From contig CAKQBG010000049.1 in assembly GCA_934216145.1 (NCBI GenBank), positions 1-14,086 on the forward strand: a stretch of DNA of 14,086 bases, read 5' to 3'. The notes under the pieces are model-generated. The model searched no databases, was not told the DNA's origin, and saw only the letters and a program-made list of their open reading frames with translations. The stretch is from an uncultured Anaeroplasma sp. (GTDB taxonomy: Bacteria; Bacillota_I; Bacilli_A; Acholeplasmatales; Anaeroplasmataceae). Within the stretch, counting starts at the first letter, position 1. Every line of letters begins with the position of its first letter. Shown here in pieces: positions 14,017 through 14,086 of the stretch. Both the position numbers and the translations under genes were made by a program.

Positions 14017-14086
14017 TCTAAATTATACGGAGTAGCATATACACCTCTAAATTTTAGGGAGTAGATACACCTTTAAATTATAGAGA
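14017..14086. repeat. Tandem repeat of 26-29 bp, cut by the window edge
   Basis: Copy 1 (14017-14045) and copy 2 (14046-14071) share TCTAAATT, then TA, GGAGTAG and ATACACC; copy 1 has three extra bases (CAT). A third copy starts at 14072 (TTTAAATTATAGAGA) and runs off the window. All three minus-strand frames contain stops across the array, so it is unlikely to be coding as it stands. It may be an intergenic satellite or part of a mobile-element end. Confidence 0.6.

Noticed and set aside
14017..14086. CRISPR array at the right edge
   Set aside because: The repeats are directly adjacent 26-29 bp units without unique spacers and no cas gene is visible.

Overview
The window looks like chromosomal DNA from an AT-rich, low-GC Gram-positive anaerobe (Bacillota/Mycoplasmatota side, perhaps an Erysipelotrichia- or Acholeplasma-like gut bacterium). 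The evidence is strong A/T codon bias, dense Shine-Dalgarno sites, a lipoprotein-type binding protein, an oxygen-labile class I fumarase and an insertion in PotA like that of Mollicutes. TGA is a stop codon here: functional gene overlaps (potB/potC, serine acetyltransferase/esterase, fumA/fumB, fumB/malic enzyme) end in TGA, so the mycoplasma code does not apply. The placement is inference, because no marker gene is present.

Layout from left to right. (1) 1-491: an 80-aa minus-strand ORF of unknown function without a convincing start, then an AT-rich promoter region. (2) 492-1770, plus: an HD-domain hydrolase overlapping an AAC(3)-family acetyltransferase, closed by a strong terminator. (3) 1805-5054, minus: a four-gene unit with overlapping genes, comprising a pectinesterase-like protein without a signal peptide, a DUF2156 protein, a two-TM DUF697/YcjF-like protein and a 165-aa unknown. 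(4) 5100-9602, minus: potABCD, a spermidine/putrescine-type ABC importer in the classical order, every junction overlapping, with an AT-rich leader and a conflict over the potA start. (5) 9702-11291, minus: a serine acetyltransferase overlapping a putative alpha/beta esterase. (6) 11332-13966, plus, divergent from (5): two-subunit class I fumarase and malic enzyme, together able to interconvert fumarate, malate and pyruvate + CO2. (7) 13973-14086: a minus-strand terminator for something beyond the window and a truncated 26-29 bp tandem repeat.

Several of the longest possible reading frames start too early. Shine-Dalgarno spacing places the likely starts at 3278 (GTG), 4158 (GTG), 8275, 11258 and 11378. 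No tRNA, rRNA, CRISPR array or complete mobile element was found. Most of the window is ordinary metabolism. The least explained parts are the pectinesterase/DUF2156/DUF697/unknown operon, the potA start region and the right-edge repeats. I do not see clear evidence of a new defence or biosynthetic system.
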